Source: Saccopteryx bilineata (lineage: Eukaryota > Chordata > Mammalia > Chiroptera > Emballonuridae). From it: a stretch of DNA of 64,000 nt. The notes under the pieces were generated by a model that saw only the letters and a list, made by a program, of their open reading frames with translations, was not told where the DNA came from and ran no database searches. Below are positions 24,067 to 35,587 of the stretch, in pieces. A program made the position numbers and the translations under genes. The DNA lies in assembly GCF_036850765.1 (NCBI RefSeq), contig NC_089493.1:268625034-268689033 (forward strand), in the 5' to 3' direction. How positions within the stretch are numbered: the stretch's first letter is position 1; the number at the start of each line of letters is the position of its first letter.

Positions 24067-24777
24067 CAGTATGGTAGCCCCCACTTATCCACAGAGGATA
24101 TGTTTCAAGACCCCCAGGGATGCCCGAAACCATGGATAGTACTGAGCCCTGTCTATACTATGGTTTTCCCTATATATGCATAGTTTTTCACTTAAAAAAA
24201 GCATCTTTAAGGTTTCTCTTTGGCATTTCTTTTTTTATGTTTATTTTATTGATTGGGGGTGGGGAGAGAGAGAGAGATTGAGAGAGAGAGAGAGAGAAAG
24301 AGAAAGAGAGGAACGTTATTCTGCTCCTGTATGTGCTCTGGCTGGGAATGGAAACCACACCTCTGTGCTCTGAGACAATGTTCTAACCAACCAAGCTATC
24401 TGGCCAGGGCTTTTTGGCATTTCCAAACTGCCACTGTCACTACTCTTGTGATTTAGGGTAATTATTACATAAAATAAGGCTTACTTGGACACAAACACTG
24501 CGATTCCCAGACAGATAATCTGATGGCTAAGGCAGCTCCTAAGAGACTAATGAGTGGGCAAGGTCTACAGCGGAGAGATGCTGGACAGAGGGACGATTCT
24601 CATGCCGGATGGGACAGAGTGGACGGCTTGGACGCTGCTCAGAACTGCACACAATTTAAAACTTTAAAGTTTTAATTTCTAAAATTTTTCATTTAATTGT
24701 ATTGTACAGTACTGCAGTTACTCAAGTAACCAAAACCACAGAAAGTGAAACTGCAGATAAGGGACAGGCTGCTGTGT
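24067..24777 (+). mobile_element. Tigger-like (pogo) DNA transposon remnant, interrupted by a SINE
   Basis: The left end CAGTATGGTAGCCCCCACT, with TTCAAGACCCCCAGGGATG and CCGAAACCATGGATAGTAC, matches the usual Tigger terminus. The right end AAACTGCAGATAAGGGACAG reads back as its inverted repeat. The element is non-autonomous in its present state and contains no transposase frame. A bat SINE sits at 24230-24412. Confidence 0.8.
24230..24412 (-). mobile_element. bat VES-type SINE nested in Tigger
   Basis: A GAGA-rich body and the reversed tRNA head ending CTATCTGGCCAGGGC identify it. A perfect 11-bp duplication TTTGGCATTTC lies at 24219-24229 and 24413-24423. Confidence 0.95.
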
Positions 24778-26205
24778 CTCATGATTTCTTTAATGTGCAT
24801 TTCAAGTGTATTTGGCCATTTATAGTTTTAATTTGATAATGAGTTAAGTCCTTGTTTATCTACTGGGTTCTCAGAGTTTTTCTTAGAAATTTGTAAAGGC
24901 TATCTTTATATTAAGGGTAGATACCTCTGTATATTTAATACTTAGCCTAGAGTTAAGCATGTGGTGTCTGTCCAATCCCTACTCAGGGAAAACCTCTTGT
25001 GTCCAGCAGGACAGAAGATGGTGCTGGCCAGGGAGGCATGGATGAGCCTGAGAGAGCTCTAGGGGCCTGCTTTGACTGCAGTCATTAAGTGGGAGTCACT
25101 AAAATGAAAAGGGACTCGAAGCCAACCAAAGTCAGGAAGATGAAAGCCAAGAGGGGAAGACTAAACTAGAACACTCTGAGACAGTTCTGAGAGTCCAGGC
25201 CACCACCTCGGACTTGCTTCACCACTTACAACTTCCTGGACTGGTGGCTCTAGATTCACATAAGGGTCCTGCTACTGGGCATGTCCTGGTATTCAATAAG
25301 TACACAGAGAGTCAAAATCTTGAACTAAGCTGTAGTCTAACTGAACTGAATGCCCAATAGGAGAGTCAGCCCTTCCCCTAAAATCATCTCCACTCAACAA
25401 GAGGTTGACCTTGTTATACCACAAACAACCCAGTCACCACCTCAGGGGCTTTCATCTCATTCTCTTGTTCAAACACCCAGGCAGAACCTATTCAATTTTT
25501 TTTTTCAGATAGTTGGCCAGTAAATGCTTTAATTGCAAGTTGAAAGGAATAAAATAAAATCATCTGGTGGAATGGTTTTAATTAGAATTTAGTGAGTCAG
25601 GCAAGCAATTAGTGCATCTAAGAATGGAGATTGCGTACACGTACTTGTCTGCATTGAGACCCACTGGTTTAAATGAACATTTGACTCAGATTCCTCAAGT
25701 TAAACAAAGGTTGTCATAATGGTCCTACTAATAATAATGTAGCCTGAGGCAATAAAAAATGGTTAAAAACTATCACTTTTTCCATGACTTCCAAGTCTCA
25801 ATAGGAGGACAGCATGTTAATGTCACCAGCCTTAGTTTTAGGACAAGCCATGAAATTATTATGCTTCTTAATATTATTAATTTTAAATTAAAACATAGGG
25901 AGCAGAGGGGAGGGGGAAGGAAGAGAACAGGAGCTGTCATGCTTGAACACCTGCTATGTAGTCCTGCACAGGTGTTTGTGCACATCCTCCCCTCCCTGCC
26001 TCTCGCACCAGCCTGTGTGGAGGAGGTCGCTACTATACACGTAACAATAGTAATCGCAGTGGTAGTAATACTACTAATAAACTGAGGCCAGAAGAGATAC
26101 AGTCAGTCCCAAGCATGGACAGCCAAGAAGGTAAGAACCCTGGACGGTCCTAATCCAAAGTTCCTGTCCCTTCCGAGGGATTTGAAATCCCTGAAATGCA
26201 AGGGA
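24778..26205. other. unannotated sequence
   Basis: No gene or confident repeat. The frame at 25759-26085 has no recognisable motif. Confidence 0.4.
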
Positions 26206-26209
26206 TATA

Positions 26210-26285
26210 TACTGCTCACAAAAATTAGGGGTATTTTATAGCTTCACATTCAGTTTGAAAGATTCCCTAATTTTTGTGAGCAGTA
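26210..26285. mobile_element. 76-bp mariner-type mini-MITE (near-palindrome)
   Basis: The two ends, TACTGCTCACAAAAATTAGG and its exact complement, form 21-bp perfect inverted repeats around a loop of about 34 bp. TA dinucleotides flank it (26208-26209, 26286-26287). The termini are nearly identical to those of the longer element at 44122-44368, so both belong to one Tc1/mariner-like non-autonomous family. Transcribed, it would fold into a hairpin. Confidence 0.85.
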
Positions 26286-26734
26286 TATTTTCACTCCAAG
26301 AATAAAAAAATAGAGATCCGTTGGAACCGCCTGATTTCTACATCTCAGGTGTGATCTCACTCTCCAACTGGGAGGCGAGAGCGACAGGAACTGAGAAGGA
26401 GGCAGGTTCTTCCCACAGGCCCAGCAGGTGCCACCCCACTGGTTCTTGGTCCTGGCTGCACGCTGGCCTCCCCAGAGAGCTTCGAGCTGTACTCTAACTG
26501 AGTTCCACTGAGTTCCCACCCCTGGAGGCCGTGATTTCACTGGGGTGGGGCTCAGTCTAAACCTGGGCATTTTGTAAAAGCTCCTCAAGTGATGCTGCTG
26601 TGCAGTCAAAGTTGAGGACCACCGAGCACCGCGCAGGGTATACTTTGACAGAAGGTTGTGAGAGTCCGTCTAAGAGGAAAAAAGGGGAAAAAATGGTTGT
26701 ACGATGACAGCCATCAGGTAAGCCGAGACGGGGA

Positions 26735-27419
26735 CTTCCATATACATTCAATGCACCTCCTTCTCAGGGTGCCCTGCGGCCAGTGGCTCTGTGGGCCGTG
26801 GCGCTGCGGTCAGTGGCGTAGGTCTCTGAGCCCACAGGGACCCCCACCCCACCTGGCCGATAAAGTGCGCAGCCTGGGATATAAGGGCAAGCCAGATTAT
26901 GTTATCTATCTACCGGCTTTGTGTGTGCCGTGGTGGCCGCAAATGCCCAGCTCCCAAGGATGCGACCTTGTAAGGCAAGGCTGTCTGTCCATCATGGTGT
27001 TAACCAGCTAAAGTGTGCTCAACGCCTTCTGTCTGCTGCCAAGGAGTGAGCTGGACGCCATCGTGGGCTCTGAAAGTCCCGAGCTCTTACTGAGTTGGTG
27101 AAGATTCCACGTACAACTTCTTTGAAGTTACCCTCATTGATCCATTTCTGAGGCTCTCAGAAGGAATCCTAACTCCCAGTGATCACCAAACCAGTCCACA
27201 GGCACAGCCAGATGTGAAGGCTGGCCTGCACGCTGCAAGAGCGGTGGCCTTGGAAAGGGCCACGAGTCCCACCACAGTATTGGTGCTCTTGCTGTGCAGC
27301 TGGAAGAAGGCGCGACACTCTCCAGCTCCACTGTCATCGCTAATGCAAGTAACCTTTGTAAAATTCTTACCTAATAAACAATTTAGGACAATCAAAAATA
27401 AAAATAAAAATAAAAAAGT
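26735..27419 (+). pseudogene. RPL15: processed pseudogene of RPL15, 5'-truncated
   Basis: RPL15 is a protein of the large cytosolic ribosomal subunit. The copy lacks introns. Recognisable pieces in order are LLRV.C.Q (about 26757), DKVRSLGYKGKPDYVIY (about 26860), a block spelling VHHGVNQLK in another frame (about 26985), SYWVGEDSTYKFFEV.LIDPF (about 27090-27150), ITKPVH, and a C-terminal GGS..AAW and TLQLHR (about 27280-27340). Frameshifts and substitutions disrupt it. The parent-like stop, the 3' UTR with AATAAACAATTTAGGACA and an A-rich tail (AAAAT)n at 27394-27417 show retroposition. About the first 20 codons are missing or unrecognisable. No duplication was found. Not functional. Confidence 0.95.
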
Positions 27420-28021
27420 TCCCTGAGCTTTGCAAGCTTGTGCCCCTGATGCTCCACTCAGCTCCGTTCCAGCCCAGGCAGGTCAAGTGGCAGAGAGTCC
27501 CCAAATGGCAGAGTGAAGACTTTAGGCAGGGTCTCTTATGCGCATTGGGATTTGAGGACAAGTTAATCTGAGTCATAGTTATATATAAAATGAAGATAAG
27601 GAGAACTATGTGGCTGAGCTAGAGTGAAGATTTTTTAAAATTGCGTTCCTACCATGCCTGGCGAATAATATTTGCTAATAAGTGATAGTCATTTGTTTGA
27701 GTCCTGTGATATTTAAAAGCAGAGCCCAGAGTGTCTGCACTGTTCTCTGTGGTACCAGAAATGTAGGGCCAGCTCAGCTTGTGCAGTAACTGATGCTCCC
27801 CTCCTTGAATGTCCCCATACTACAGCCTCTGCATTAAAGGAGTTCATGTTCTGTACCTTTTAAAATGTAATAAGCATCATTATGACTCATTAATACCCTG
27901 GTCCAGTGTTTCCTTGTTAATAGATCTTCCAGAAAACTAAAGCAAATAAGTTTGGAGTATATTACCCGCTAGAGTCTTTGTTTTGGACAATCACGAGGTA
28001 TATTAGCGAATTCAATCCTTT

Positions 28022-28355
28022 GTTTATTTATTTATTTTAGGTGAGAAGAGAGGAGATAGTGAGGCAGACTCCCACATGCACCCCAACCGGGATTCACATG
28101 GCAACCCCATCTGGGACTGCTGCTGGAGTACCAAGCTATTTTTAGCACCTGAGGGTAATGTGCTCCAACTGCTATCCTCAGAGCCTGGGGCCATGGTTGA
28201 ACCAGTTGAGCCACTGGCTGTAGGAGAGAAAGAGGGAGAGAAGGATGGGGAAGAAGAAGATGCTTGCTTCTCCTGTGTACCCTGATCAGGAATCAAACCC
28301 AGGACATCCACACACCAGGCCAACACTGTATCCACTGAGACACTGGCCAGTGGCA
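28022..28355 (-). mobile_element. bat long VES-type SINE, old copy
   Basis: (TTTA)n tail, GAGGCAGACTCCCACATGC, a degraded central domain and a reversed head ending GAGACACTGGCCAG. The 13-bp duplication AATT(C/T)AATCCTTT lies at 28009-28021 and 28356-28368. Confidence 0.9.
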
Positions 28356-28849
28356 AATTTAATCCTTTAAAAATATTTCTGTGGTGATAAAATTCACTTA
28401 ACAGTACATATACCAACATATTCCAAATTATATTTTTCCTCTGTGTATTTAAAAGAACGCTTTTTAGTATCTAATGGAATTAACATTTTATAGGATCCTG
28501 TCTGGGGAAACCCATCCGACTTTAAATTAAATTGTTCAATAAAAAGATGTTCAAAGGAAAGAGACCAGTGAAATGGCCACCTGAGTCAGACCTTGCCAGG
28601 TGGCTGTCATTTGAGAGAGTTTGGCAACTCGCTTTCAAACAGAGACATTTGATTCCATCCGTTTTCCCTCAGGCTTGGTTTTTTAGGGAAACAATTTGCA
28701 AATACTAACATTAAAAGAAATTGTATGAAGGCATAAAGACTCTTGATGTTGATCAAGTTCTCCTTGCTTCAGAAACTTCAACTGTAAAATAAGGATAATA
28801 CAGCTAGGTATCATTTTAGAAACAGTGAAAGCCGCTGGTATTTTTCACC

Positions 28850-29165
28850 ATGTATTTCCCGCTCTGCCTTCTGGGCGCAGGTAGGATTGTGTGTCTTGGC
28901 CTCTGGGGACAGGTGGGGCTGTGTGACTACCACCTCATGAGTTGTGAAGGGAGCTGGGCCTCTGTCACTATCAGGCAAGAGCCCTCTCCTACTGGTGTGT
29001 GCTCTCCATAGCTACCAAGGATGTTTAAGACGTAGGTTATTCCACCACTCTGGATCCCACAAGAAGCTGAGCCCACCTGCTGACATTCAATGGACATGTC
29101 AAGTGAGAAAGAAATATACATTGAGTGTTTAAGCTGCCGAGGTTTAGATGTTGTTACTGCCACAC
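28850..29165 (+). mobile_element. probable MLT1-type MaLR LTR, decayed
   Basis: The TGGACATGTCAAGTGAGAAA and GTTTAAGCTGCCGAGGTTTA blocks, with a TTGTTACTGCCAC end, resemble the 3' half of older MLT1 subfamilies. Confidence 0.55.
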
Positions 29166-30352
29166 GACTGAGCTTCACCTGTGAGTCAAGTGAGATAACA
29201 CCACTGTACCAAACGTCTATCACAGTTCCTGGCTCACAGCAGGTATTCGGTAGATGTTAAGTTGTTATTTTCTAAAATAGGGAGAAGGGACACTCTGTAG
29301 ATGACATACAGCACACAACTGAACACAGGTCCCTCCGTCCTGGTGGTCCGGCCCCCTCAGGAGAACAAACCCATGTCAAAAAGTACAAAGCACTAGCTCC
29401 AACTAGTTGGCATAATTTCTGCTTGTTTGGATTTTCTTTCATTCTCTCTACCTCTTTCTTTTAGTGCATAATAGGTTCCTAGAAAGTGGTTGATAGACTG
29501 AATTGAATTTCATACCTTGGGTAACAGCTAACACGCCGTTTCTCAGAGCAAAGAGAAAAAGGGGCCACAGAGCTGACAGCAAAGGCCTCAAGTTGCAAAG
29601 AGGACCCTGACTCCTTCTGACTCACCCCCACCCCAAAGCCTCCCTCTCTTCCTTTCTTCCCTTTTAAAAGGTTCTGGACTTAGCATTTTTTGTTCCATTT
29701 TACATAATTAGCTGCATTTTCACCCCTGACATGGCAACAGCCCAGCCCTTGTTTGCATAAGCTTATAAACACGGACTGGAAATGTCTCTCGTTAAACGCG
29801 CTGGGAATCTCAGAAGGAGGTGAGCTCAGCTGAGGTGGGTCCAGCACCGCTGTTGGCTCGTTGTACAGGCATTTGACCTGCATTTTTCCCCCACTGGGGA
29901 GCGAAAGCAAACTTTTGTTTTCTTAACATGACGCACAGGCTAATGAAGCACAGACTGCTTCCCTGCGGCCTGGCTTCCTCTCCCTGCAGATTCAGCTCGC
30001 CCGCAGTTACTTCTCGGGACTAAGGGGAGCCAGGGTACAGGGAAGTGGTGGGCACTCTGGCTCAGGAGCCAGGGCCTGCCCCCAAGCCCCTGACAAGTGG
30101 GCTTCTGCAGAGAGCCCCAGGCTCATTGCCAGACTTGGTTTCAGTTCTAGAAACAGAGTCTATACCTCAGTATGGGCCATCACCCTGACCCAGTGAGTGT
30201 CCAACACCCAGTCACTGAGCCCCTGCTCTGCTCTGGTCAGCCCCTCCCAAGGACCAAACCCCAGACTAATTGTCACAATTGAGCATGTTAATCAATGCAT
30301 TTTTTCCCCTTCTCCGCTCCGCAGGACACCCAGCGAATCCCCTGCTCCCCGA
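29166..30352. other. unannotated sequence, part possibly conserved noncoding
   Basis: 29690-29960 contains ACATAATTAGCTGCA, TTTGCATAAGCTTATAAAC and CTAATGAAGC, a motif mix often seen in conserved enhancers. 29200-29260 looks like a MIR tail. No gene is seen. Confidence 0.35.
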
Positions 30353-30760
30353 GCCTTGTCCAGTCTTCTCTTACCCCGTGGTGAGGCCTGCCACCTTCCC
30401 CGGGCCTTGTCCAGTCTTCTCTTACCCCGTGGTGAGGCCTGCCACCTTCCCCAGGCCTTGTTCAGTCCTCTCTTACCCCGTGGTGAGGCCTGCCACCTTC
30501 CCCGGGCCTTGTCCAGTCTTCTCTTACCCCGTGGTGAGGCCTGCCACCTTCCCCGGGCCTTGTCCAGTCTTCTCTTACCCCGTGGTGAGGCCTGCCACCT
30601 TCCCCGGGCCTTGTCCAGTCTTCTCTTACCCCGTGGTGAGGCCTGCCACCTTCCCCGGGCCTTGTCCAGTCTTCTCTTACCCCGTGGTGAGGCCTGCCAC
30701 CTTCCCCAGGCCTTGTTCAGTCCTCTCTTACCCCGTGGTGAGGCCTGCCACCTTCCCCAG
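30353..30760 (+). repeat. 51-bp minisatellite, exactly eight units
   Basis: Eight tandem 51-bp units begin GCCTTGTCCAGTC and contain TTACCCCGTGGTGAGGCC. Two unit types alternate in the order A A B A A A A B. B units carry TTGTTCAGTCCTCTC and are preceded by CCCCAGG. Because 51 is divisible by 3 and the unit lacks stops in several frames, open frames of 170-223 codons cross the array on both strands. None is likely to be a gene. Confidence 0.98.
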
Positions 30761-31619
30761 GCCTCGGGCACTGGGTGTCTTCTGAGGCTGCAGCGTGCCA
30801 GGACTGAGGCAGGGCTTTTCCTGATAAACTCTAACCTCCTACCTGGGCCAGCCTTGCCCAGGTGAGACAGGGCCCAGTAGAGTGCCAACTCCTTAGGGGC
30901 TGTACATTGTCCCTCTTCTGTTTTAACAAAGCTAAGCCAGGCAAGATGGGCAGATTCATCCATAAGTGAAATGATTCATAAATAAAAGATAAATAAGTGA
31001 CCAAAAAAAAAAAAAAAAAGTATGGTGCATGATCAGGGCCAAAATAGTAAAGATGATCCTTAAAGAAGCAAATTTTAGGAAATGGAATTTCACGGGACAA
31101 TATAATCCAAATTCCTTATGCACTAAAAGATGAACTCTCATCTTCTCTTTGGTGGGTCTGAGAGCATCGCCCTGGTGAGGCTGTTGGAAGAGTCAGAGAA
31201 AAGATGTGCAGAACACTAGCCCAGTACCCGATATATTATATATACTCGTTATCTGGTATCATATCGTTGTCCGTGTGGTTGCATAGACCGTAACTAGGGT
31301 TCAGGACATCAGCTGCTCCTGCTGTTTCTGGGAACAAAGTGAAAATGGGCTACAGGGAAGACACCTAAGGCTCCAAGTCGCAGAGAGGACCCTGTAGTTC
31401 CTTCAGTATTTCCTACGCAGCCTGTCTTCATGGCAGCACAGCAGGGAGAACAGAAGACACTCTCTTGTCTGGGGTCCCTGCCCTAGGTTGTCAGTGATCC
31501 CACAAAAGGGAAGGAGGCAGAGCCTATGAGATAAATATCTCCTCCCGGGTCCACCCAGCTGCTCTTCCTTTCTGAACACCGGTTAGCTTCCGGGCATCAC
31601 AAAGGCTCAAAATCGAATA

Positions 31620-32330
31620 AAAATTCCCAAGGCAGGTAATGCTGTAGACTTTTCCTGTGAGGTCAAAGCTTCTGGCAGCCAGCTCTACCCTCTGCCTTCA
31701 AGTGCAATTCTGTCTGGGCTTAGCCGAATGAAGAAGCAATACGCAGAAACCTGTGCCTGGCTTGTGTAACCCCGGTCGATTCGACAGCAATCATTGTCTG
31801 AGTTAGCTAATGGCAGGGTACGGGGACCTCCCGCCGAGATTCCATTACCTTGTAATTTTCAGCTTGTTCACTGTTGCAGTAAAGCCCCTCTGTCTTCTAA
31901 TTCCCCAGCATTCATGTCTCATCTTCTCAAGAACTGAAGTATGTAAGACGCTTTCTGCTGGGGATTCATTGAGATAAGTTATTGAAGTCAAGCAGAGAGG
32001 CAGGCTTCCAGCACTTCAGCTATTCATCCCGAATTTTATGTTCATGCCTCCTTTTGAAGGTCTAATGTAATCACAAACAATGTGCTTTCTATATGTTTAA
32101 AAATTCACGTTTCCTGTACAATGAGGGTGGAGGGGTGAGAAATCCCCACACGTGGAGCTCATTAGCAATAGCATCTTGGAGCCACTGACTCATTTTTGAT
32201 CTAATTTCTAAGAGGCTGAGAAGCTGCAGTTAGTTATTCAAAGGCCTTCAGAAGGGAGAAGTAATGATGTCTACATATGCTCATTAAGCTGGCCCAGGAG
32301 ACGGGCCATGTGATTGTCTACTAAATGATC
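31620..32330. promoter_or_regulatory. candidate conserved noncoding/enhancer-like block
   Basis: A 700-bp repeat-free stretch with balanced composition has dense transcription-factor-like words: TTGTAATTTTC, TAATGTAATCACAAACAATG, an E-box CACACGTGG at about 32147-32154, and CATTAGCAATAGC just after it. There is no open frame of note. Assignment rests on texture only. Confidence 0.3.
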
Positions 32331-32849
32331 TTTCTTCCTTGAAAACAGCTGCCCCCTCCCGTATCTTGTGTTTTGGTCCCTGAACTATGGCCCATCTCTC
32401 CTCTCTGTGTATACAGTTCCCACCCCAGTTCCGAGATGAGCCTTAGTATGGTCATCTCACCCATCTCCCTGCCCATCACCCCTCTCCACTCCACCCAGCT
32501 CACTGCCACACTTCTGATCCTCCCAGGACAATGATCTCCTCAAAGCTGCTACCACAGAAGGCCCTTCTAATTGCCAAGGAGAGAAGCAAACTCAATGTGG
32601 TAGGATTGGAGGCCCAACCTCTCTACCTCTCCTTGGATTCCAGCAGCACAGGTAGTGAGAGTCACCTTTGAGGGCCCCAGGGAGGCTCTGATAAAGGAAC
32701 AGAGTGAGCTACAAGGGACTTTGGCATAATGCTCTTTAACTCACTGCTCTCCACCAGAAGCTTCTCAACACACGACTCATGGAGTATAATTTAAGGATTA
32801 GAGGTTCTAAAGCACAAATTATTCTAACACATGGATGATATGGCACTCT

Positions 32850-33350
32850 TCCTGTTGAGAGGTAAGGTCCATGCCCTCACACCTGGGATCTACGAGGGCT
32901 TCTGACTGCTTTTGGCTCACAGTGGATAGCAAAAGTCACCTTCTGTGTCTTCTGATGCCCTCAACTTCCTCTTAGAACTCTGAGACTTCATGTAAGAAGT
33001 CCAACCACCCGGAGGATGCCATGTTGTTAGGAAACCCAAGCCACATGGAGAGGCTATAGGTAAGTGCTCTGGGTGATAGTCTCAGCTGAGCCCAGCCTCT
33101 AACTCATCCCATCACAGGCACCAGACTTATGAATCCAGAAGCTTCCAGGTGATTCCAGCCCCCAACCACTGGAGTCACTCTCAGCCCTCTGAAACTTCTC
33201 AGCTGAGGTTCTAGCCATTACGGAGCAGAGACAAGCCATCTTCCCTATATCTGTCCAAATTTATGCCTCACAGAAACTAGAAGCATGATAGAAAGTTGTG
33301 ATTTTAGGCTATCGAATTCGGGGTGGTTAGCTACATAGCGGTAGTTAACT
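32850..33350 (+). mobile_element. MLT1-type MaLR LTR (older subfamily)
   Basis: CTTCTGACTGCTTTTGGCTC, CATGTAAGAAGTCCAACC, GATGCCATGTTGTTAGG, CTCAGCTGAGCCCAGCC and GCCTCACAGAAACTAGAAGC follow the order of MLT1H-K-like LTRs. Confidence 0.65.
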
Positions 33351-33414
33351 GGAATGAAGGAAGATGATAACATTCTTCCCCCAACCTTCTCCAAAGAGGT
33401 TCTCTGCCCATCTT

Positions 33415-33429
33415 CGGGGGGGGGGGGGC
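33415..33429 (+). repeat. poly(G) run
   Basis: At least 12 consecutive G. Its length is the kind of position where assemblies and alleles differ. Confidence 0.9.
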
Positions 33430-34874
33430 TGAAAAAAGTGCTTCCTCTCCCAAAGACTCAAGAGGAGAAAAGCCCACGGATCTTATTGCTCAGACTGTGT
33501 GCCCTGGGACTCCGGACAGGTGCACTTTGGCGAGGAGCTGAGTGGAGAGGAGGCGTGCAGCGTGGAGCGTCGCCCAGGGGTGAAGACTGTCCACAGCACT
33601 GCAGCAGAGGGCCCTGGCAGCTGGTGTTGCAGCAGGAGGCCTGCACGGGAGCTGTGGGTGCAGAGGGAAGAAGCTGGGCTAACACAGTCATAGGAAGGAG
33701 CAAGTCATACAGCCAAGGTCAGTATCATCACCCACATACATCTGGCTCCATCCAGCTCTTGGGAATAAAATATTCAAATATTCTATAAGTTCTTATTTCA
33801 ACTCAGTTCTAGTGACCCAACAAGTAGCCAGCATCTGGGAAACAGGAGGCTAGGTGTGGGAGGCAAACACACAAATGAGGAAGATGCTGCAACTTCAACT
33901 CTGAGAATCCTTCTCTGTCCTGGGTACACTGTCTCTGAAAAAATAACTAAATATTTAGAAGTATATAAAGCTTTTCCAGAGTTGCAGCCACAGGAAGGCC
34001 CAGGCGCCTTCTGCTTTACCACTTTGCCATTTCAGGGGTCGCTTACCTCCAGGGGAGGGGGGAGGCTGCCCCTCCCCGCGCAGCACACTCAGAGAGGAGC
34101 GGAGGGGCTCGCAGCATAGAGGCGGCCCTCAGAAGGGAACCTCGGCAGCACCCTCTGGCTTGTCCCCCTGCCCCGCCCCACCAGCTGGCTGCAGAGGAGA
34201 GAGCCGGGAAAAGCCTCATTAAACCACACAAAGCCGGCCTAAGAAGCAACAAAGTGGGTTGCAGCTGCCTCTCGAGCCGGCTGCGCCTGATTGCCTGTGA
34301 TCTCCTCCACTCAGCCCCGCGGCCAGCACCTGCTGACACAGCCTGTTGTGTTGGAGACCTTATTATTGCAAATTCCCTTTCCACCCCACAGATTCCTCGG
34401 AAATTGCGAACATGTCTGTCTTTGGCCAGCCTGCCTGGAAAGGTCACCGCGGCAGCTCCTGGGCCCCGCTGTCATTTCCCTCATCCACACCATGCAAACC
34501 TTCAGTACGCAAGGTCAAACAGTCACTTGCTGCTGCTGAATACTGGCCAGACCCAGGCTGGGCCCGATGCAGAGAAGGACAAGGCTTCATCCCCACAAAG
34601 CTGTGCCTCTTCAAGTATCCCTAGAGATTCTAACCTAATTGTTCTAGCCCCTGGAAGCTGTATTTTTAAAAGCTTCCCTGGTTGAGCCAATGTGAAGTAG
34701 GGTTAAGGACTGCTACCATGGTTAAGTGGAGCTAACATTGGCCCAGCGCCGATGTTACATGCCAGGCGGGCCCTGTATACCACAGATGTTCGCGTTTCAC
34801 CTGTAAGCCAGCTATCAGCGGGGGATTTCCTTTGTGGAGGCGAGAGGAAATGAAAGTTTAGAGAAGTTAAAAGT
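33430..34874. other. unannotated GC-richer sequence
   Basis: 34040-34500 is relatively GC-rich and repeat-free, with overlapping short frames on both strands and a TTATTATTGCAAATTCCC motif. It could be regulatory. There is no supported gene. Confidence 0.35.
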
Positions 34875-35587
34875 AATTTTCTCATACCACGCTCCATACC
34901 TACTAGAATGACTGAGCTGGAAAAGATGGATACATTGGGAAAGCAGAGCAGAGGGAACTTTCCATCCACTGTTGGTGGGCATGCAACATGGTACAGCCGC
35001 TCTGGCAACAGTGTGGTCACTTCTTATCGAATGGAGTGTACACTGCTCATAGGACCCAGAATTATACTCCGGGTACTTACCCACAAGAAAGGAAAACATG
35101 TGCCCAGGCGGAGATGTGTACTTGAATGTTCCTCACAGCGTTGTAGCCAGAAACCAGCCTGCATATCCATCAACAGGTGAATAAATAGACCAGTTGAGCT
35201 GCATCCACCCAACAGAACGTGACCCATTAATAAAAAGAACAGCACCGATGATGCATGCCAATGTGGGTGAATTTTAAAAACATATGATGGGTGAGAAAGA
35301 AAAATAAAGCCCAAAGGAAAAGAATATATTCAGAGTGATTGGATTTATATTTGTTCTAGGACAAGCAAGCTCATCCATTGTGGCAGAAGGTGAATTAGTG
35401 TTGGCCGCGGGTTGGGTGTTGAGTGTGGTGATGGCCGAAGGCCAGGAGGGTACTTTTTGGGGTGACATAAATATGTTCTCCGTCATGGCTATGTTGGTGA
35501 TTATGCAAACTTATTGAACTTTATATTTAATATGAGTGTATTTTATTGATTATATTTAGATATTTATTTATTGAACAAGCATATGAT

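Noticed and set aside
30197..30963. Frames of 222, 171 and 223 codons on both strands with 17-residue repeats
   Set aside because: They are products of a stop-free 51-bp tandem repeat whose period is a multiple of three. No conserved domain, splice signal or start context.
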